Shown piece after piece: positions 1-8,918 of a stretch of DNA of 64,000 nucleotides. The position numbers and the translations under genes are program-made. The notes beneath the pieces are model-generated. The model made no database searches. It was not told where the DNA came from and saw only the letters and a program-made list of their open reading frames with translations. The stretch is from the NCBI RefSeq assembly GCF_900130005.1, contig NZ_FQXP01000005.1:177659-241658 (forward strand). The letters are read 5' to 3'. Position 1 is the first letter of the stretch; each line of letters starts with the position of its first letter. This stretch comes from Clostridium collagenovorans DSM 3089 (GTDB taxonomy: Bacteria > Bacillota > Clostridia > Clostridiales > Clostridiaceae).

Positions 1-75
1 ACTATATATCTGCTAATAAAGGAAAAACCCTTATATGTAATAAATGCTTTAATAAAAATTTTTAATATATGTTTA

Positions 76-106
76 GAAGGAGACAATTATAAAAATTGTC
101 TCCTTC
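76..106 (-). terminator. Hairpin downstream of MATE gene
   Basis: A 13-bp perfect inverted repeat (GAAGGAGACAATT with its complement, 5-nt loop) starts about 35 nt beyond the stop of the minus-strand MATE gene. The run of U after the stem is poor in both directions, so its strength as an intrinsic terminator is uncertain. Its position fits transcription end for the MATE gene. Confidence 0.6.
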
Positions 107-139
107 TATATCCCTCTCTAAAGTTCAAATAAAATTTCG

Positions 140-1522
140 CTATAATATAATAGCATTCTCATATATATTTTTCTTTTTATACATTACATAGCTAATTATT
201 AATCTTACTAATAAATCTATATCTATAGCAATCCAAATCCAAATAATGTCTAGCTTAAGAACTGATCCTATAACAACAGCTCCTAAAACTCTTACTCCCC
301 AGATTCCAATTGCAGATATTATCATTGGCGCCTTAGAGTATCCTGCTCCCCTTATTGCCCCTACTATTACAGTACCAATATTCTGTGGTATTTGAATAAG
401 TCCTGTTACAATTAAGTAAATCACTCCTATTTCAATTAATTCCACCTTATCCGTAAGTAATCCCATTAAAACATTAGGGAAAAATACTAAGGCAATTACT
501 GCAATAGATGTTACTAACAAGGTTTCAATGCAAATTTCCTTCATGTATGCCTTGGCTAACTTAATGTTTTTAGACCCTAAAGATTGTCCTATAAAGGCTG
601 TAGCCGCCACTCCAAAGCCCATAGCTGGAGTAAAGAACATTCCCTCTGCTTGTACTGCTAACTGATATGCTGCTAAATGATTTTCTCCATATCCTAGTAC
701 TACATTAGTCACTATTATAACTGCTATTTGTAAAAATACAGCTTCCATCGATGAAGGCAAAGATACCTTGTAAATTTGCTTTATTTGATTCATATCTAAC
801 TTAAAATGTGACTTATTAACCTTGCCTATAAGCCCCTTTTTTCTAAAAAAGATATATAAATATAATATAGCTGATACCAATTGTGAAATAGCTAACCCTA
901 TAGCTGCTCCTTTGACACCCATGCCATTAATACCTAAGCCACCAAATATAAATAGGTAGCTAAATATAACATTTACTACATTCATGACTACTGCCACAAT
1001 TAAGGGAGTTAATGCATCCCCAGTAGCTTGCATTATTCCTGCTGCAACTAACATAATTACTAAAAATGGTAGTCCAAAAGATACTGCTCTTAAATGAGTA
1101 ACTGTAGTATCTAACAAAGCTCCCTCAGCACTAAAAATTAAAGTAACTATTTTTGGTGCAAACCAAAATAAAATTTGTTGTATTCCAATAACTATAATGA
1201 TACTAGAAATTAAGGTTTGTATGGTTATCCCCCTAAGCTTCTTTCTATCATTAGCACCATATGCCTGTGCTATAAAAATAGTTGCTCCCATAGCAATCCC
1301 TTTAAAAAATGCCCATATTATTTGAGTTATTCTAACACTAAGACCTAACCCTGCTATAGATGTAGCATCTAGTTTTCCTGTCATAGCCATAGATATAAAA
1401 CTTGCTAGCATCTGAAGCACACCTTCTAAGATAATCGGAATTATCATTCTCAATATACTTCTTCTTATTCTAGAGGTTTTTATATCATCTAGACCATTTA
1501 TTTGTATATCCGCCGTTCCCAT
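140..1522 (-). CDS. MATE family multidrug/cation efflux transporter
   Basis: This is a 460-residue polytopic inner-membrane protein, the usual MATE length with about 12 membrane helices. Family hallmarks are visible in both halves. The first is the N-terminal stretch with MTGKLDATSIAGLGLS (about residues 47-62). The second is the motif HLAAYQLAVQAEGMFFTPAMG followed by ATAFIGQSLG near residues 283-313. MATE proteins export drugs or organic cations using a Na+ or H+ gradient; the substrate here cannot be read from sequence. The ATG is preceded by GAGGGGG at good spacing. The gene stands alone, followed by a hairpin at 76-106. The family call is firm and the substrate is unknown. Confidence 0.93.
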   Translation of the reverse strand: MGTADIQINGLDDIKTSRIRRSILRMIIPIILEGVLQMLASFISMAMTGKLDATSIAGLGLSVRITQIIWAFFKGIAMGATIFIAQAYGANDRKKLRGITIQTLISSIIIVIGIQQILFWFAPKIVTLIFSAEGALLDTTVTHLRAVSFGLPFLVIMLVAAGIMQATGDALTPLIVAVVMNVVNVIFSYLFIFGGLGINGMGVKGAAIGLAISQLVSAILYLYIFFRKKGLIGKVNKSHFKLDMNQIKQIYKVSLPSSMEAVFLQIAVIIVTNVVLGYGENHLAAYQLAVQAEGMFFTPAMGFGVAATAFIGQSLGSKNIKLAKAYMKEICIETLLVTSIAVIALVFFPNVLMGLLTDKVELIEIGVIYLIVTGLIQIPQNIGTVIVGAIRGAGYSKAPMIISAIGIWGVRVLGAVVIGSVLKLDIIWIWIAIDIDLLVRLIISYVMYKKKNIYENAIIL

Positions 1523-1755
1523 TTTTCCCCCTCGATATTAAGCCTAATTAGACTTAAATATATAACTGCTATCATAATAAATTGTAACATTATTTTTAAC
1601 TAATTGCATCCAATCTTTGAACTATTTTTTGATTATTTTGAATATATATATTTTTTTAATTTACTCTATTATTAAATTTATTTTGTAATATATAATCTTA
1701 TATTTTAATAAACTTAATAATAAAGTACTTAAGTGTACAGAAGGAGATTATAAAT

Positions 1756-1833
1756 ATGAAAGCTTTACATGAACCAACATTAATAATTTATAGTGAGATG
1801 AATAAAAATAAATATCGTACATTATCCATTTAA
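1756..1833 (+). other. 25-codon ORF, possible broken N-terminus of PIN gene
   Basis: An ATG with an excellent ribosome binding site (AGAAGGAGA, 7-9 nt upstream) opens a 25-codon frame that ends at TAA 1831-1833. In the next frame (+1) translation could continue from AAA at 1832 straight into the PIN-domain ORF with no further stop, adding KEVTFLRTTKV before its first Met. I infer that this is either a leader peptide or, more likely, the true start of the PIN gene disconnected by a one-base indel. It is too short to be a typical antitoxin. Confidence 0.5.
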
Positions 1834-1864
1834 AGAAGTAACTTTTCTCAGGACAACCAAAGTT

Positions 1865-2467
1865 ATGTTGGATACATGTTTTATATTAACGCTTTTATAT
1901 GATAAAGATCCTAAGAATAAGGAATGTATTGAAGTTTTATCTAGACTTATTGTTTCAGGGTGCCAATTGTATATAACGGATATTACAAGCGCAGAAATTT
2001 TAAATCAAATACCAAAAAAATTATTTCAAAATGATATGCGTTATAGGATAGATAAAGTAGATCCTGTTAATAGTCCTTCTAATGTTGATATAATTCTAAA
2101 TAGTTTTAATAGACATGATAGAAAACTTATTAAAGAAAAGCGTCTTGAGAAGTTTAACCAAATTCAATTTAATAAATATTTTTATAATCTCTCTAAAAAT
2201 CCTTGGAAGAAAGATTTACTTAAAATCTATTATTCTAAAGCAGTAGATATGCACAGTCAAATGGAGAGACTATTAAAGTTTAGAAACATATCAATAGACA
2301 GTAGATGCATTAGTCTTGCCAAAGAATTAATGAAAAATTATATACTGCCTGTAAATGATTCATACCATATTGCTTGTGCAGAATTTAATGGAATACACTA
2401 CTTTATTACATTAGATTCAGACTTTGAAGAAATAAAAAATACAAAAGTAATAATTCTTAAAATTTAA
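1865..2467 (+). CDS. PIN-domain protein (VapC-like ribonuclease fold), 5' end doubtful
   Basis: The 200-residue protein begins MLDTCFIL, the first acidic strand of a PIN nuclease. It has SAEIL near residue 41 and a C-terminal NDSYHIACAEFNGIHYFITL followed by DSDF, matching the typical PIN pattern of spaced Asp/Glu residues. PIN proteins are Mg2+-dependent RNases, many of them toxins of VapBC pairs. At 200 residues it is longer than a classic VapC (about 130). The ATG at 1865 has no good ribosome binding site; the strong one lies before ATG 1756 in another frame (see that entry). No antitoxin gene with a recognisable DNA-binding domain is adjacent. The PIN assignment is good; the role as a toxin is inference, and the gene may be frameshifted. 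Confidence 0.7.
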   Translation: MLDTCFILTLLYDKDPKNKECIEVLSRLIVSGCQLYITDITSAEILNQIPKKLFQNDMRYRIDKVDPVNSPSNVDIILNSFNRHDRKLIKEKRLEKFNQIQFNKYFYNLSKNPWKKDLLKIYYSKAVDMHSQMERLLKFRNISIDSRCISLAKELMKNYILPVNDSYHIACAEFNGIHYFITLDSDFEEIKNTKVIILKI

Positions 2468-2516
2468 GTATATAAAAGTGACTTTTAAGCCATCATTTTT
2501 ATATACTTATTTTTTT
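2468..2516 (+). terminator. Intrinsic terminator after PIN gene
   Basis: The arms GTATATAAAA and TTTTATATAC enclose an 19-nt loop and are followed by TTATTTTTTT, right after the TAA of the PIN ORF. Confidence 0.75.
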
Positions 2517-2656
2517 GCGAAAAAAACAAAAAATCTTTTTTCTGTAACATAACTGTCACAATGAAGATTTATTATATATTCATAGTCAAGATAAGAAACA
2601 AATTAAAAGTTTATATAAATCTAAAACCTAAACTTAATATATTGGAGGTTGTATTT

Positions 2657-4033
2657 ATGACAAATAAAGAAAATAACTTTGAAAACGAAAATAACAATGT
2701 TAATTTAAACAATGACTCTTTTAACAATATGGATGAAAATAATAAGCATATAGATGAAACTACCGAAATTAATATTGATGAAAGTATGATACATGAGCAC
2801 TCAGCATCAGATTCAAGTACACCTAACAGTGATACTACTGAGGATGTAAAAGAATCTACTACAACTGCTGATGAATTTAATAACTATAAAGAAAGTACCG
2901 TTAAAGAAGTCAAGAAGAGAAAGAAAGAAAATAAAGGTGGAATGAGAGGAAGACTTGCAAGCTATATAATAGTTGGACTTTTATGTTCTTCATTAGGTGC
3001 AGGAATAGCCTCAGTAATCTCTTTAAATGTAATGGACAGAAAAATTGATGAACTTAAACAAGAAAACAAAAAGAATCCTGTACAAAATAGTGAGTTTAAT
3101 ACTAGTACTACTACTGGTGGTTTAAGTGTTCCTGATATAGTAAAAAAGGTTGGTCCTGCTGTAGTTGGTATCTCTGTAAAATCAGTACAAAGTTACGGTA
3201 ACTCACCTTTTGTTCAACAAGTAGAAGGAATAGGTTCTGGTGTAATTATAAATGAGGATGGTTATATATTAACTAATAACCACGTAATACAAAATGCTAC
3301 AACTATAAATGTAATCTTAAACAATGGTGATGAAGTAGAAGCTAAGGTAGTAAATGCTGATCCAGCTTATGATTTAGCAATTGTTAAGATTACCAAAGAT
3401 ATGAAAATGCCTGGTGTTGTAGAGTTTGGTGATTCTGAGAATTTATCAGTAGGAGAACCAGTTGTAGCAATAGGTAACCCACTTGGAAAAGAACTTTTAG
3501 GTTCAGTAACAACAGGTGTTGTTAGTGCTCTTAATAGAAATATAGATGATAAAAATACTGACTTAAAATTAATTCAAACTGATGCAGCTATTAGTCCTGG
3601 TAACAGTGGCGGACCTTTATTAAATAGCCATGGTCAATTAATAGGTATAAATACTGAAAAAAGAGTTGGTACCGGAGTTGAAGGATTAGGATTTGCTATA
3701 CCTATTCATCAAATTCAACCTAAAATTGAAGGATTAATGAAACCTAAAATTATGTTAGGTGTTACTATAAGACAAGTAACTGAAGAAGATTCTAAAAAAT
3801 ATAATATTCCTGAAGGATTATTTATAAATGATATAAAACCTTATAGCTCTGCTGAAAAAGCTGGCTTAAAAATAGGTGATGTAATCACTTCCTTCAATGG
3901 CAAAAAAGTTAAAACTAACGAGGAATTAAATGACTTAAAAGAAAAAGCTAAAGAAGGAGATAAAGTACCTGTAGAAGTTGATAGAGATGGTGAAAAAGTA
4001 ACTGTAAACCTAACTCTAGAAACTGGTTATTAA
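2657..4033 (+). CDS. htrA: Membrane-anchored HtrA/DegP-type serine protease
   Basis: This is a 458-residue protein. The start is ATG 2657, preceded by TTGGAGGTT; an upstream in-frame ATG at 2561 has no such site. Order of parts: a long Asn/Asp/Glu-rich cytoplasmic N-terminus (1-85), a basic stretch, one membrane helix (about 103-123), a trypsin-like domain, and a C-terminal PDZ domain (about 365-455). The catalytic triad is visible: His209 in TNNHVIQ, Asp239 in DPAYDLAIVK and Ser317 in SPGNSGGPLL. HtrA proteases degrade misfolded proteins at the outer face of the membrane in Gram-positive bacteria. It is monocistronic, followed by a terminator at 4157. Confidence 0.95.
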   Translation: MTNKENNFENENNNVNLNNDSFNNMDENNKHIDETTEINIDESMIHEHSASDSSTPNSDTTEDVKESTTTADEFNNYKESTVKEVKKRKKENKGGMRGRLASYIIVGLLCSSLGAGIASVISLNVMDRKIDELKQENKKNPVQNSEFNTSTTTGGLSVPDIVKKVGPAVVGISVKSVQSYGNSPFVQQVEGIGSGVIINEDGYILTNNHVIQNATTINVILNNGDEVEAKVVNADPAYDLAIVKITKDMKMPGVVEFGDSENLSVGEPVVAIGNPLGKELLGSVTTGVVSALNRNIDDKNTDLKLIQTDAAISPGNSGGPLLNSHGQLIGINTEKRVGTGVEGLGFAIPIHQIQPKIEGLMKPKIMLGVTIRQVTEEDSKKYNIPEGLFINDIKPYSSAEKAGLKIGDVITSFNGKKVKTNEELNDLKEKAKEGDKVPVEVDRDGEKVTVNLTLETGY

Positions 4034-4156
4034 TTCTTTAAAATGCTATAAATCAATTTAAAATTATTGATTTAACATAAATAAATTATAGAGAAAAGAT
4101 TCCCCCTTTTTCTTTTCACTATAGCAATAAAATAATGATTCTTACCCCAAAAGTTT

Positions 4157-4197
4157 AAACCCTGAATTTTATAAACTAAAATTTAGGGTTTATTTTT
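4157..4197 (+). terminator. Intrinsic terminator after htrA
   Basis: A 14-bp stem (AAACCCTGAATTTT paired with AAAATTTAGGGTTT, one mismatch) is followed by ATTTTT about 125 nt after the htrA stop. Confidence 0.8.
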
Positions 4198-4302
4198 GTA
4201 TCAAATTACCTATAATCTCATAAAATGAACTATAAGTAATTGCTTATATTGTAACTTTATTATACCGTCCCTTTTTATTATTTTAAATTTATCCTACCTT
4301 GT

Positions 4303-4344
4303 AACAAGAGTTCACAACTCCCCGTGAGCTCTTGTTCTTTTTTT
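4303..4344 (+). terminator. Strong orphan terminator with no gene before it
   Basis: A 13-bp stem (AACAAGAGTTCAC against GTGAGCTCTTGTT, one G-U pair), an 8-nt loop and TTCTTTTTTT form a textbook terminator. The htrA message already ends at 4157-4197, and the roughly 105 bases between the two hairpins contain no ORF. It may be a backup terminator or end a short untranslated RNA starting near 4200-4260. Confidence 0.75.
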
Positions 4345-4476
4345 GATTTTTTTATATTATTTTAGTGTCAACAAGCTTATATCCTTAATATATTAAAATG
4401 GGACTATATAAATTCGAGTCATATTTTCTCTTAGATGCATAGTATATTATATATTAATATATACGAGGTGAGGATT

Positions 4477-4656
4477 ATGAACCTGTGTTTAAATATAGTT
4501 TTAGCTAGTATTATAATTTTACTTGCTATCTTTGTTCTTTGGTTTTTAGTTTCTTCCTTCTTCATAACCCTACACCATATGTGTGAAGAAGACTGCAATA
4601 TGTATGATAGTGAAGCTGAGGACAATTATTTTGACAAGGATAAACCTAAAACCTAA
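4477..4656 (+). CDS. Small single-pass membrane protein, 59 residues
   Basis: ATG 4477 follows GAGGTGAGG at ideal spacing. The protein has a short N-terminus, one long hydrophobic helix (about residues 5-31) and a hydrophilic acidic tail rich in Asp and Glu, with Cys at 36 and 40. I do not recognise a family. The good ribosome binding site, the membrane/acidic-tail layout and the terminator at 4721 support a real gene. An antisense frame over 4431-4625 lacks such support. Confidence 0.7.
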   Translation: MNLCLNIVLASIIILLAIFVLWFLVSSFFITLHHMCEEDCNMYDSEAEDNYFDKDKPKT

Positions 4657-4720
4657 CTTATTATAATTAGAAATGAAAGTATTATTATGAATATGAAATC
4701 ATTTTAAATACATTAAAAAA

Positions 4721-4748
4721 CCCACTAGTAAAAACTAGTGGGTTTTTA
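4721..4748. terminator. Bidirectional terminator between small membrane gene and pepT
   Basis: The stem CCCACTAGT/ACTAGTGGG has a 4-nt loop, with A-run on the left and T-run on the right, so it can end both converging transcripts. Confidence 0.85.
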
Positions 4749-5975
4749 TTACTTCTCAGAGTATATTTCAACTATTTTAATTATAACTTCAACAGCCTTT
4801 TCCATAGCATATGTTGGAATATATTCAAATTTTCCATGGAAGTTGTGTCCACCAGTAAATAAGTTTGGTGTTGGAAGTCCCATAAATGATAGTCTAGCTC
4901 CATCTGTTCCACCTCTTATAGGTCTAACCTTTGGAGTTACACCAACAAGCTCCATAGCTTTTGTTGCAGACTCTATTATATGAGCTATTGGTTCAACCAT
5001 TTCTCTCATATTTTGGTATTGGTCTTTTAATTCAAGTTCAAAAGTTCCCTCACCATATTTTTCATTTAATTTCTTAACTAAATCTACTACAAATTGTTTT
5101 CTTGCTTCATATCCATCCTTAAAGAAATCTCTTATAATGAAATGCATTTCAGTTCTTTCAACATTTCCTTCAATTGTATCTAAAAGATAGAAACCTTCAT
5201 ATCCTTCTGTAGTTTCAGGTCTTTCATTCTCTGGTAGCATTGATACAAATTCTAATCCTAATAATTGAGAATTTATCATTTTATTTTTAGCAGAACCTGG
5301 ATGAACATTTCTACCATTGATAACTAATTTAAATGCTGCTGCATTAAAGTTTTCAAATTCAAACTCACCTATTTCTCCACCGTCAACAGTGTAAGCAAAT
5401 TCAGCTCCGAATTTCTCAACATCAAAGTGATCTGCTCCCTCACCTATTTCTTCATCAGGAGTAAATCCAATTTTGATAGTTCCGTGTTTTATTTCAGGAT
5501 TCTTAACTAAGAACTCAATAGCACTCATAATTTCAGCTATACCAGCTTTATCATCAGCTCCAAGTACTGTAGTTCCATCAGTTGTTATTAAAGTTTTTCC
5601 TACATATTCTTTTATTTCAGGGAAATCCTTAACTTGTAATACTACATTCTTTTCCTTATTTAAAACTATATCTTTACCATCATAGTTAGTAACTATTTGT
5701 GGCTTTACATTAGCTCCTGACATCTCTGGAGTAGTATCCATATGTGCTATAAACCCTATAGTAGGAATTTCTTTATCTGTATTAGCAGGTAATTCTGCCA
5801 TTACATAGGCCTTATCATCTACTGATACATTCTTTAATCCTAATTCATTTAATTCTGCTACTAATTCTTTAGCAAGGTCAAATTGTTTCATTGTACTTGG
5901 ATTAGTACCTGTTGTTGTATCTGATTTAGTATCATAACTTACATACTTTAAAAATCTTTCTATAACTGTGCTCAT
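4749..5975 (-). CDS. pepT: Peptidase T (tripeptide aminopeptidase, M20B)
   Basis: This is a 408-residue cytoplasmic zinc aminopeptidase that removes the N-terminal residue from tripeptides. The M20 zinc ligands and catalytic residues are present at standard places: His78 and Asp80 in AHMDTTPE, Asp141/142 in LGADDKAG, the Glu175-Glu176 pair in TPDEEIGEG, and a C-terminal His in FTGGHNFHG. Length and register match the E. coli enzyme. The ATG follows AAGGAG. It is monocistronic, with a shared terminator at its 3' side. Confidence 0.97.
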   Translation of the reverse strand: MSTVIERFLKYVSYDTKSDTTTGTNPSTMKQFDLAKELVAELNELGLKNVSVDDKAYVMAELPANTDKEIPTIGFIAHMDTTPEMSGANVKPQIVTNYDGKDIVLNKEKNVVLQVKDFPEIKEYVGKTLITTDGTTVLGADDKAGIAEIMSAIEFLVKNPEIKHGTIKIGFTPDEEIGEGADHFDVEKFGAEFAYTVDGGEIGEFEFENFNAAAFKLVINGRNVHPGSAKNKMINSQLLGLEFVSMLPENERPETTEGYEGFYLLDTIEGNVERTEMHFIIRDFFKDGYEARKQFVVDLVKKLNEKYGEGTFELELKDQYQNMREMVEPIAHIIESATKAMELVGVTPKVRPIRGGTDGARLSFMGLPTPNLFTGGHNFHGKFEYIPTYAMEKAVEVIIKIVEIYSEK

Positions 5976-6408
5976 TCTAAAACACTCCTTATATATAAAT
6001 TTATCATCTACCTAAATCACCTTAAAACTATGATATAAAATAATTGCTTTAAAAGTAGTAATTTAAGATTAGATATGGTTTTTAATTTAATAATTATCCT
6101 TTAAAAAGCTATATATACATTTCAATAATACTTCTTCATTATAGCTTTTACCAGACTTCTAAAAATTATAAATATAAAGTAACTTCTTCAAGTACATTTT
6201 TCAAGGATATTATAGTAGTAAATTTCTCTCTTATAATTATATTTACTTATTTTAATTTTATATCTAATACCTTTATTTTGCAAATAATTTCAATATTTTA
6301 ACTAGTATAACTTTTTCTCATACATCACATAATAACTAAGAACTTCAACAGTTCAATAATTCAATATTAAAATTATTAATTAAAGGTTTGATTAAGGAGG
6401 ACTTTATT
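5976..6408. other. Intergenic region between divergent pepT and DUF1540 gene
   Basis: About 430 AT-rich bases lie between two divergent genes and must hold both promoters. I see no ORF with a ribosome binding site and no recognisable riboswitch or repeat. Confidence 0.6.
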
Positions 6409-6567
6409 ATGTCTAAAAATTCAAGTATTAAATGTTCAGTTCAACAATGTAAACACCATGATTGTGGTGAAGATTATTGTACACTATCTGTAATTCAAGT
6501 AGGTACACATGAACAAAACCCAAAAATGGATCAATGTACAGACTGTAAATCATTCCAATTAAAATAG
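6409..6567 (+). CDS. DUF1540 domain protein, 52 residues, Cys-rich
   Basis: ATG 6409 follows AAGGAGG. The product has six cysteines at 9, 14, 19, 24, 43 and 46, in the pattern KCSVQQCKHHDCGEDYC then QCTDCKSF, which fits the small DUF1540 family common in clostridia. The spacing suggests metal binding, but the function is unknown. It is flanked downstream by a 14-bp-stem terminator, so it is a monocistronic gene. Confidence 0.85.
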   Translation: MSKNSSIKCSVQQCKHHDCGEDYCTLSVIQVGTHEQNPKMDQCTDCKSFQLK

Positions 6568-6608
6568 TATGATTTAAAAGTTAAAATAAAACTATTGTAT
6601 TTAAATAG

Positions 6609-6655
6609 ATTACACATCTTAAGAGATAGATAAAATTTAAGATGTGTAATTTATT
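6609..6655 (+). terminator. Intrinsic terminator after DUF1540 gene
   Basis: A perfect 14-bp stem (ATTACACATCTTAA and its complement) with a 14-nt loop is followed by TTATTATT. Confidence 0.8.
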
Positions 6656-6806
6656 ATTACACTAGTTTTTATTTTTATTCCACTATAGATTTTCTCTATA
6701 GATATGATTAGTTTCATGAATTATAAGTATTGGATATTTTTCCTGTCTACATTTAAAATAATCTTAAATAATACTTTATTTAATTATTTAGGAGGATTTG
6801 TCTTAA

Positions 6807-7304
6807 GTGGATATTGAATTTTTAAAAAGTCTCCCTATATCTGAAAGAGAGCTACTAATTAGGAAAGAATTAGGACCAGAAAAATGTAAATTTCTCGATA
6901 AATACGACCTTAAATTAAATGATAGATTTTACTTTGAAAGAATACAAGAAAAGTACCCTGCTCAAGAATATTTTAGTTATAAGCTTGCAACTAAAAGTTC
7001 TTTAATAGGAATGATTTTTCACATAAATAGATTATGCTTTGCTAAAACAAAGTATTTTGAAAAAAATATAAATAACTATGTTCCCTGTATACATAGCTGT
7101 AGAAATGGCTTTGTAGAAACAGATATGTGGAATATGGAGTTTTTAAAACAAAAGGGTACAAATATAATAATAGATCTAAGAGATTTATCTAAAATTCATT
7201 GGGTAGCTGACTTTCATGATCTTTGTAACTACTTAGAATTAGAGTTAGATAAATTTAACGCCAAAATACGTTCTAATGCTTCTGATTTAAATATTAGAGC
7301 TTAG
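6807..7304 (+). CDS. Hypothetical protein, 165 residues
   Basis: The start is GTG 6807 (MDIEFLKS), preceded by TAGGAGGA at good spacing. The protein is soluble and mixed charged, with a segment HSCRNGFVETDMWNMEFLKQ around residues 96-115 and NIIIDLRDLSKIHWV around 120-134. I recognise no domain, no signal peptide and no membrane helix. It is monocistronic between two terminators. Coding is well supported; the function is unknown. Confidence 0.75.
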   Translation: MDIEFLKSLPISERELLIRKELGPEKCKFLDKYDLKLNDRFYFERIQEKYPAQEYFSYKLATKSSLIGMIFHINRLCFAKTKYFEKNINNYVPCIHSCRNGFVETDMWNMEFLKQKGTNIIIDLRDLSKIHWVADFHDLCNYLELELDKFNAKIRSNASDLNIRA

Positions 7305-7342
7305 CTATAAATCAATTAAGAATTTCCCGAGACTATAAAAGG

Positions 7343-7374
7343 CAGTCCAACTTTAAAAAGTTGGACTGTTTTTT
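7343..7374. terminator. Terminator between convergent genes
   Basis: A 12-bp stem (CAGTCCAACTTT/AAAGTTGGACTG) with a 2-nt loop and TTTTTT on the plus side lies between the hypothetical gene and malic enzyme. Confidence 0.85.
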
Positions 7375-7397
7375 ACTTCTTATTAGTTTTGCTCAAA

Positions 7398-8570
7398 TTA
7401 TAATTTAGCAATACCCATTTCTCTTGCAATTCTTTTAACTTCTGCTGCTACTGAATCTGCAACTGTTTTATCAAGAGCATTTGGTACAATATATTCTTCT
7501 GTTAATTCTTCATCTTTTATTAAATTAGCAATTCCTCTTGCCGCAGCTAATTTCATTTCATCATTGATTTCAACAGCTCTTACTTCTAATGCACCCTTAA
7601 ATATTCCAGGGAACACTAATACATTGTTTATTTGGTTAGGGAAGTCTGATCTTCCTGTAGCAATAACTCTAGCACCTGCTGCTTTTGCTTCATCTGGCAT
7701 AATCTCTGGAGTTGGATTAGCCATTGCAAATATAATGCTATCCTTATTCATTGTTTTAACCATTTCTTGAGTTAATACTCCCGGAGCTGATACACCTACA
7801 AATACATCTTTTCCTTTAACTACATCAGCTAATGAACCCTTTTCAAATTCTCTGTTAGTCATTTTAGCTATTTCCATCTTAGATGAATTTAAGTTTGCCA
7901 TATCCTCAGATATTGCACCCTTAGAGTCACAGATAACTATATGATTAACTCCAGCTTTTATAAGTAATTTAGCAATTGCTACACCAGCAGCACCTGCACC
8001 ATTTATTACAACCTTTATTTCATCCATCTTCTTACCAGTTATTTTAAGAGCATTATATAAACCAGCTAAAGTTACAACAGCTGTACCATGTTGATCGTCA
8101 TGGAATACAGGAATATTTAATTCTCTTTTCAATGTTTCTTCTATGTAGAAACACTCTGGAGCCTTAATATCCTCTAAGTTAATTCCACCAAATACAGGTT
8201 CTATTAACTTCACTGTTTTTATTATTTCTTCTGGATCCTGTGAATCTATACAAATTGGGAAAGCATCAACGCCACCAAACTCTTTAAATAATAAAGCTTT
8301 TCCTTCCATTACAGGTAATCCAGCACCCGCTCCTATATTACCTAAGCCTAAAACTGCACTTCCATTAGTTACAATAGCAACTGTATTTCCTTTAATTGTG
8401 TAATCGTATAACTTCTCATTATCCTTAGCTATTTCTAAACAAGGAGCTGCAACACCTGGAGTGTATGCAACAGATAAGTCATCTCTAGTCTCAACCTTCA
8501 TTTTAGTTACAACTTCTAATTTACCCTTTTTTTCTTTATGAACTCTTAAAGCTTCTTCTGCATAAGACAT
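7398..8570 (-). CDS. NAD(P)-dependent malic enzyme (decarboxylating)
   Basis: This 390-residue enzyme converts malate to pyruvate and CO2. It is the short bacterial form without the C-terminal phosphotransacetylase-like domain. Visible: YTPGVAAPC near residue 36, the NGSAVLGLGNIG stretch (about 68-79), the metal/substrate region FGGINLEDIKAPECF (about 126-140) with HDDQHGTA (156-163), and the Rossmann motif INGAGAAG (about 188-195). Start ATG is preceded by AGGAGG. It stands alone. The cofactor (NAD or NADP) cannot be decided. Confidence 0.95.
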   Translation of the reverse strand: MSYAEEALRVHKEKKGKLEVVTKMKVETRDDLSVAYTPGVAAPCLEIAKDNEKLYDYTIKGNTVAIVTNGSAVLGLGNIGAGAGLPVMEGKALLFKEFGGVDAFPICIDSQDPEEIIKTVKLIEPVFGGINLEDIKAPECFYIEETLKRELNIPVFHDDQHGTAVVTLAGLYNALKITGKKMDEIKVVINGAGAAGVAIAKLLIKAGVNHIVICDSKGAISEDMANLNSSKMEIAKMTNREFEKGSLADVVKGKDVFVGVSAPGVLTQEMVKTMNKDSIIFAMANPTPEIMPDEAKAAGARVIATGRSDFPNQINNVLVFPGIFKGALEVRAVEINDEMKLAAARGIANLIKDEELTEEYIVPNALDKTVADSVAAEVKRIAREMGIAKL

Positions 8571-8918
8571 TTATTCATCCTCCTAAGATTATGTAATTTA
8601 TCTAATAGATAGTTCTTGTAATGCTCTAAACTCTTCTTAGCTTAAAGCAAACAATATCTATACCCCTAGATAAGTACTTTCAAATTTTCAATGAATCATA
8701 ACTTCACTTTAATTTATAATTTCAATTTATATGGATTTATTTTAAATTTCAAAATAATAAAGCACAAAATATTTATACAAATATTTTACCACCCATACTA
8801 AATAAATGTAAGTTTTTTTTGCTATTTTAAGAAGGTTATTTCATTATCATTTTAATTTCATCCGTGCAAATACGAACATTATCAAAATACAGTGTAACTT
8901 ATAATCTATATATCAATC
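8571..8918. other. Intergenic region upstream of malic enzyme
   Basis: About 350 AT-rich bases between malic enzyme and nth, both on the minus strand. It presumably holds the malic enzyme promoter and the end of the nth transcript. I see no gene and no clear hairpin. Confidence 0.5.

Noticed and set aside
1828..1840. Programmed +1 frameshift joining the short ORF to the PIN gene
   Set aside because: ATT TAA A lacks an RF2-like slippery codon and upstream stimulating site; indel or separate ORF is simpler.
4431..4625. Antisense 64-codon frame over the small membrane gene
   Set aside because: No ribosome binding site, and the plus-strand gene explains the open frame.
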